Assembly (NCBI RefSeq): GCF_027744825.2
Contig: NC_071342.1
Location: forward strand, 16,363,001 to 16,427,000
From: Synchiropus splendidus
Taxonomy: Eukaryota > Chordata > Actinopteri > Syngnathiformes > Callionymidae
Length of the DNA stretch: 64,000 nt
Reading direction: 5' to 3'
Shown here: positions 61,601-64,000 of the stretch, piece by piece
Layout: the number at the start of each line of letters is the position of its first letter
Position numbering within the stretch: position 1 is the stretch's first letter
Made by a program: the position numbers and the translations under genes
The notes under the pieces: generated by a model
The model's database searches: none
What the model was told of the DNA's origin: nothing
Seen by the model: only the letters and a program-made list of their open reading frames with translations

Positions 61601-63461
61601 GTCCCAGCTACCCAGGGGCGTGACACGGGGTACGTCCAGGGACAGGTCACTAAGTCCATCGCTGAGTGAAACCAGATTACTATATTACTTTGTAATAACA
61701 GGGGGTCTGAGAGTTCCAACTCATTTAGCATGTGTGCAGCGTGATGTTATTACCAGTTCTTCCACTTTAAGAGATGAATTGTGATTCATTCATTCTAAAT
61801 CTTAAAACTTCATGACCTGCATGTCTCCAGTTTGCCCCCCTTCCCTCTGGCAGGAGGCTACGGTCAAACCAGACCACAACTTCCTGTCACAGGAACAGCT
61901 TCTTCCCCTCGGCCGTCAGATGAATTCATGATCAGCCATTGTTGTTTGATTTTATTGACAGCACTTTATTCCTAAGCACTTTCTTAGTTGGTGGGATCCC
62001 CACTCTCCATGGCAATAAAGTTGTTTCTGATTCTGCGGTTAATATTCCTTTGCAGGGAACATTTTTACACAATATGGTGCGGCAACAAAACCAAAACATC
62101 CGTGATGACGCAGACTAAATGTGAAGTTTCAGAAACTTCCGGATAAAAGCACAAACAAAAAGGCACCATATATTATTATTATCATTTTTTTTTATCCCTG
62201 ACTATAATCATGTTTGACAGGTGTAGATACTGCTCAGCTCCCTTTTTAAGATCATCTTATCGCTGCATAATAGACAGACAATATGTGGGTCTGCAAACCC
62301 TTACTGGCTCCTGAGAGCGTGTGTTGTTGAAGTGCAGCACTAGACAGTGACTCAAGTGACTCAAAGTAAGATGAGTGAAGGAGTGGAGTGTTGTCTTGTC
62401 ACTCACCGATCATCTGAGCGATGGTCTTCTCATACTCGGCCACGATTCTCCTGCAGATGACAGACAGCAGATTACTGGTAAATATGTGAAGCAGGTGGAG
62501 CAGATTCTTATTTATCGTTTAATGGGACTGGAGCTGGGGCCGATAGGATTCAGGGAAATGCGGGATACTGGTGGTAAGAGGATTGATCAGCCCAGTCTCC
62601 TGAGCCCGCTTCTTATCCCGATCCCAATCAAGCAAATGAACTAAGCTCTTACCGTTGACAGCTGGAGCAAGTGACCTCAGCCTCTCTGAACTTCAGCTTT
62701 AACTAAAGACCGAAAATGTGGAAGCTGGTCAAATGCAGGGGTCGCACTTGGGGTGAGAACTGAAGCCACCATAGACCCATTGAGAATGGAGTGTGAGCAG
62801 AACTGTTACTCTCTTTGTGTTGGGAGGCCAAATTTCACTGTGTTAGATATGAATTTGATGCAAGTTTCGCTTATTATTAAACAATGAAGTGGGAGACAAT
62901 ATGAACCAAACACCGGTGCCTTTTAAAAAACAATTATTTTCGTAGTCGATTATTCATTATTTTTCGATTACCTGACAAATCGTGATTATCTTTGTTTGGA
63001 CCTATTTTGAATTTGTGTTTAACCTAAAGTTGCCTAAAACATCTCACTGTGATACTCAGGCACTATACATTATTAAACAAGTATATCAAAATCATGACAC
63101 ATAATCCAGGAACATGTATCGACCCTTTGAAGCATGAAGCATGAAAGAGTCGACAGAGAGCTCCAGTTCTTTACCCTACCTCATCTCCACCACCTCCTGC
63201 CGACTGTCCTCATACTTCCTCTGCCACTCCAGCACCTCCTTCTCCTTGGACACGATCTGCACAGAGGTTTGGTGTCAGCCATGTTTTTCCAGTCTGATAC
63301 CAGGAGTCTGTCCTTGGCACCTCTTCTCTTGCTATTCCCAGAGAGTGGTCCAGATCCCGCGGGAGGTGAGGACTCTCCCCGTCGATGTAGCTGCTGGTGG
63401 TCCTGGTGTACAGAGAGCTCTTGGTGACGGCGCTTTCTGCTGGAGATGACAGCTCTCTGTG
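58653..63461 (-). CDS. tacc2: TACC2, C-terminal TACC coiled-coil domain (5' partial)
   Basis: Seven exons in transcript order: 63321-63461, 63180-63256, 62407-62450, 60507-60667, 59069-59175, 58784-58904, 58653-58718. All junctions are GT-AG and phases match, giving 717 nt (238 residues plus stop). The product is the conserved TACC domain, a long parallel coiled coil that in this family binds XMAP215/ch-TOG and targets centrosomes and spindle microtubules. Landmarks: [91 protein letters not shown] and the end [16 protein letters not shown]. The AKMGKS ending and the [11 protein letters not shown] exon favour TACC2 over TACC1 or TACC3. Introns of 64, 65 and 164 bp are compact as in fish; the larger ones hold repeats. 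The first exon here follows a strong polypyrimidine tract; further 5' exons lie outside the window. Confidence 0.95.
60011..60080 (+). repeat. dispersed repeat end within a tacc2 intron
   Basis: Partner of 19143-19205: CTTAAGTTACATT, GTGATTAATTTG and CCATTAATCGCGAGTTAAC. It lies in the 1331-bp intron (59176-60506) and may extend left to about 59770. Confidence 0.45.
61835..62038 (+). mobile_element. LINE 3' tail in a tacc2 intron
   Basis: Reads CCTTCCCTCTGGCAGGAGGC, CAGCTTCTTCCCCTCGGCCG, CAGCACTTTATTCC and a tail CATGGCAATAAAGTTGTTTC plus TGATTCTG. This is the reverse-oriented relative of the 39705-40290 LINE (shared 'SGRR' and 'FFPSAV' coding words and tail), heavily 5'-truncated. It sits antisense to tacc2 in the 1739-bp intron 60668-62406. 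Confidence 0.75.
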
Positions 63462-64000
63462 CTGCTTCCAGGAGCCCAGCGAAAGGAGCGAGAGGAAGGG
63501 AAACATGACAAATTAAAATTCCAGGCCGGGCCGGCACACGCACGCAGGCACACTCTCCGGAGGCAGGGCAGCATTTAACCATATCAAAATAGTCCACACC
63601 GCATATGTAAATGAGGCAAGCTGATGATGCTCCCGAAGACATGTTCAGCTGCCGCGTGATTGGATGAGACAGTCTTCTAAATCGCAGTGGTAGCCCTGTG
63701 ACTGGCCGCCTCCAGCTGAGCGGCTCTCAAAAAACTTTAAAGCGGTCGGTTCCAGGCAGGAGGGGGCGACGGGAGTGATACAGCACAGGCTGCATCCGGG
63801 ACAGAGGAGGAGGGAGAAGGAAGCAGCACAGGTAGGATGGGTTAGTATTGAGCCAAAGCACATTCCACTGCCCCATCCATTCATCCTAAAATGCTCTTCT
63901 TAGACATGTTGGACTTCATCATGAGGGGTGGATTTAGACGCGTCCATTATCTTTGGTGTGGATTTTCAGTTGGTAAAGAAGTTCCTATACAGAGGTTGGA
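63462..64000. other. upstream intron or flank of tacc2
   Basis: On the minus strand the 44 nt before 63461 form a pyrimidine-rich tract ending GGAAGCAG, a good splice acceptor, so this is best read as intron. No further exon was recognised before the window end. A CATCCAATCACG word at about 63655-63666 could equally belong to an internal promoter for a short isoform. Confidence 0.5.

Noticed and set aside
63134..63449. Plus-strand frames of about 100 codons rich in Leu and Ser
   Set aside because: They are antisense shadows of the tacc2 coiled-coil exons.
63321..63506. Alternative tacc2 start at a Met at 63506 (MFPFLSLLSL)
   Set aside because: Those codons fall in a pyrimidine-rich tract ending in AG, which reads as a splice acceptor. 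Joining from 63461 keeps phase 0.

Overview
The window looks like a euchromatic piece of a teleost fish nuclear genome. The evidence is intron-split vertebrate genes with GT-AG junctions, several fish-type DNA-transposon and LINE remnants, long microsatellites, and moderately AT-rich spacer DNA. There is no bacterial or phage-like gene organisation, no CRISPR array and no RNA gene that I can recognise. I cannot name the species.

Only the right-hand 10 kb holds genes I can defend, both on the minus strand. At 58653-63461 lie the last seven coding exons of a TACC-family gene, best matched to TACC2. They join in frame into 238 residues of coiled coil ending in [16 protein letters not shown]; the 5' part of the gene lies beyond the window. 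About 1.5 kb further along the same strand, at 54649-57168, is a complete three-exon gene for a 123-residue secreted, probably GPI-anchored Ly6/uPAR (three-finger) protein. The two genes sit head to tail. TACC2 would act at centrosomes and spindle microtubules and the Ly6 protein at the cell surface, so I see no functional link beyond adjacency.

Positions 1 to about 54600 contain no convincing protein-coding exon. The region is gene-poor spacer (intergenic, or possibly an intron of something outside the window) filled with mobile-element debris. I resolved: a TA-flanked mariner-type (TcMar) MITE family with three copies (29.6, 37.7 and 51.4 kb), the third nested inside a hAT-like element; a second dispersed family with three copies (29.8, 38.4 and 53.4 kb), two of them with an internal hairpin; a roughly 650-bp retroelement-like family in two opposite-strand copies (25.0 and 33.5 kb); an LTR 3' end with an exact 18-nt tRNA-Lys primer-binding site (35.7 kb); LINE 3' fragments (15, 27, 40 and 62 kb, probably also 19, 48 and 54 kb); TIR elements at 6.2, 9.0 and 45.7 kb; a 32-bp minisatellite in a hAT-like end (17 kb); and a tandem duplication of about 620 bp (42.7-43.9 kb). 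Most long open frames fall inside these repeats and are not genes.

Some unique stretches (for example 14.1-14.6, 18.2-18.45, 20.38-20.5, 28.4-28.8 and 45.2 kb) have the look of conserved non-coding regulatory DNA, but that cannot be decided from one sequence. I did not find a clearly new biological system. The most useful follow-ups are the uncharacterised Ly6 gene beside tacc2, the hairpin-containing repeat family, and the LTR with its tRNA-Lys primer site.
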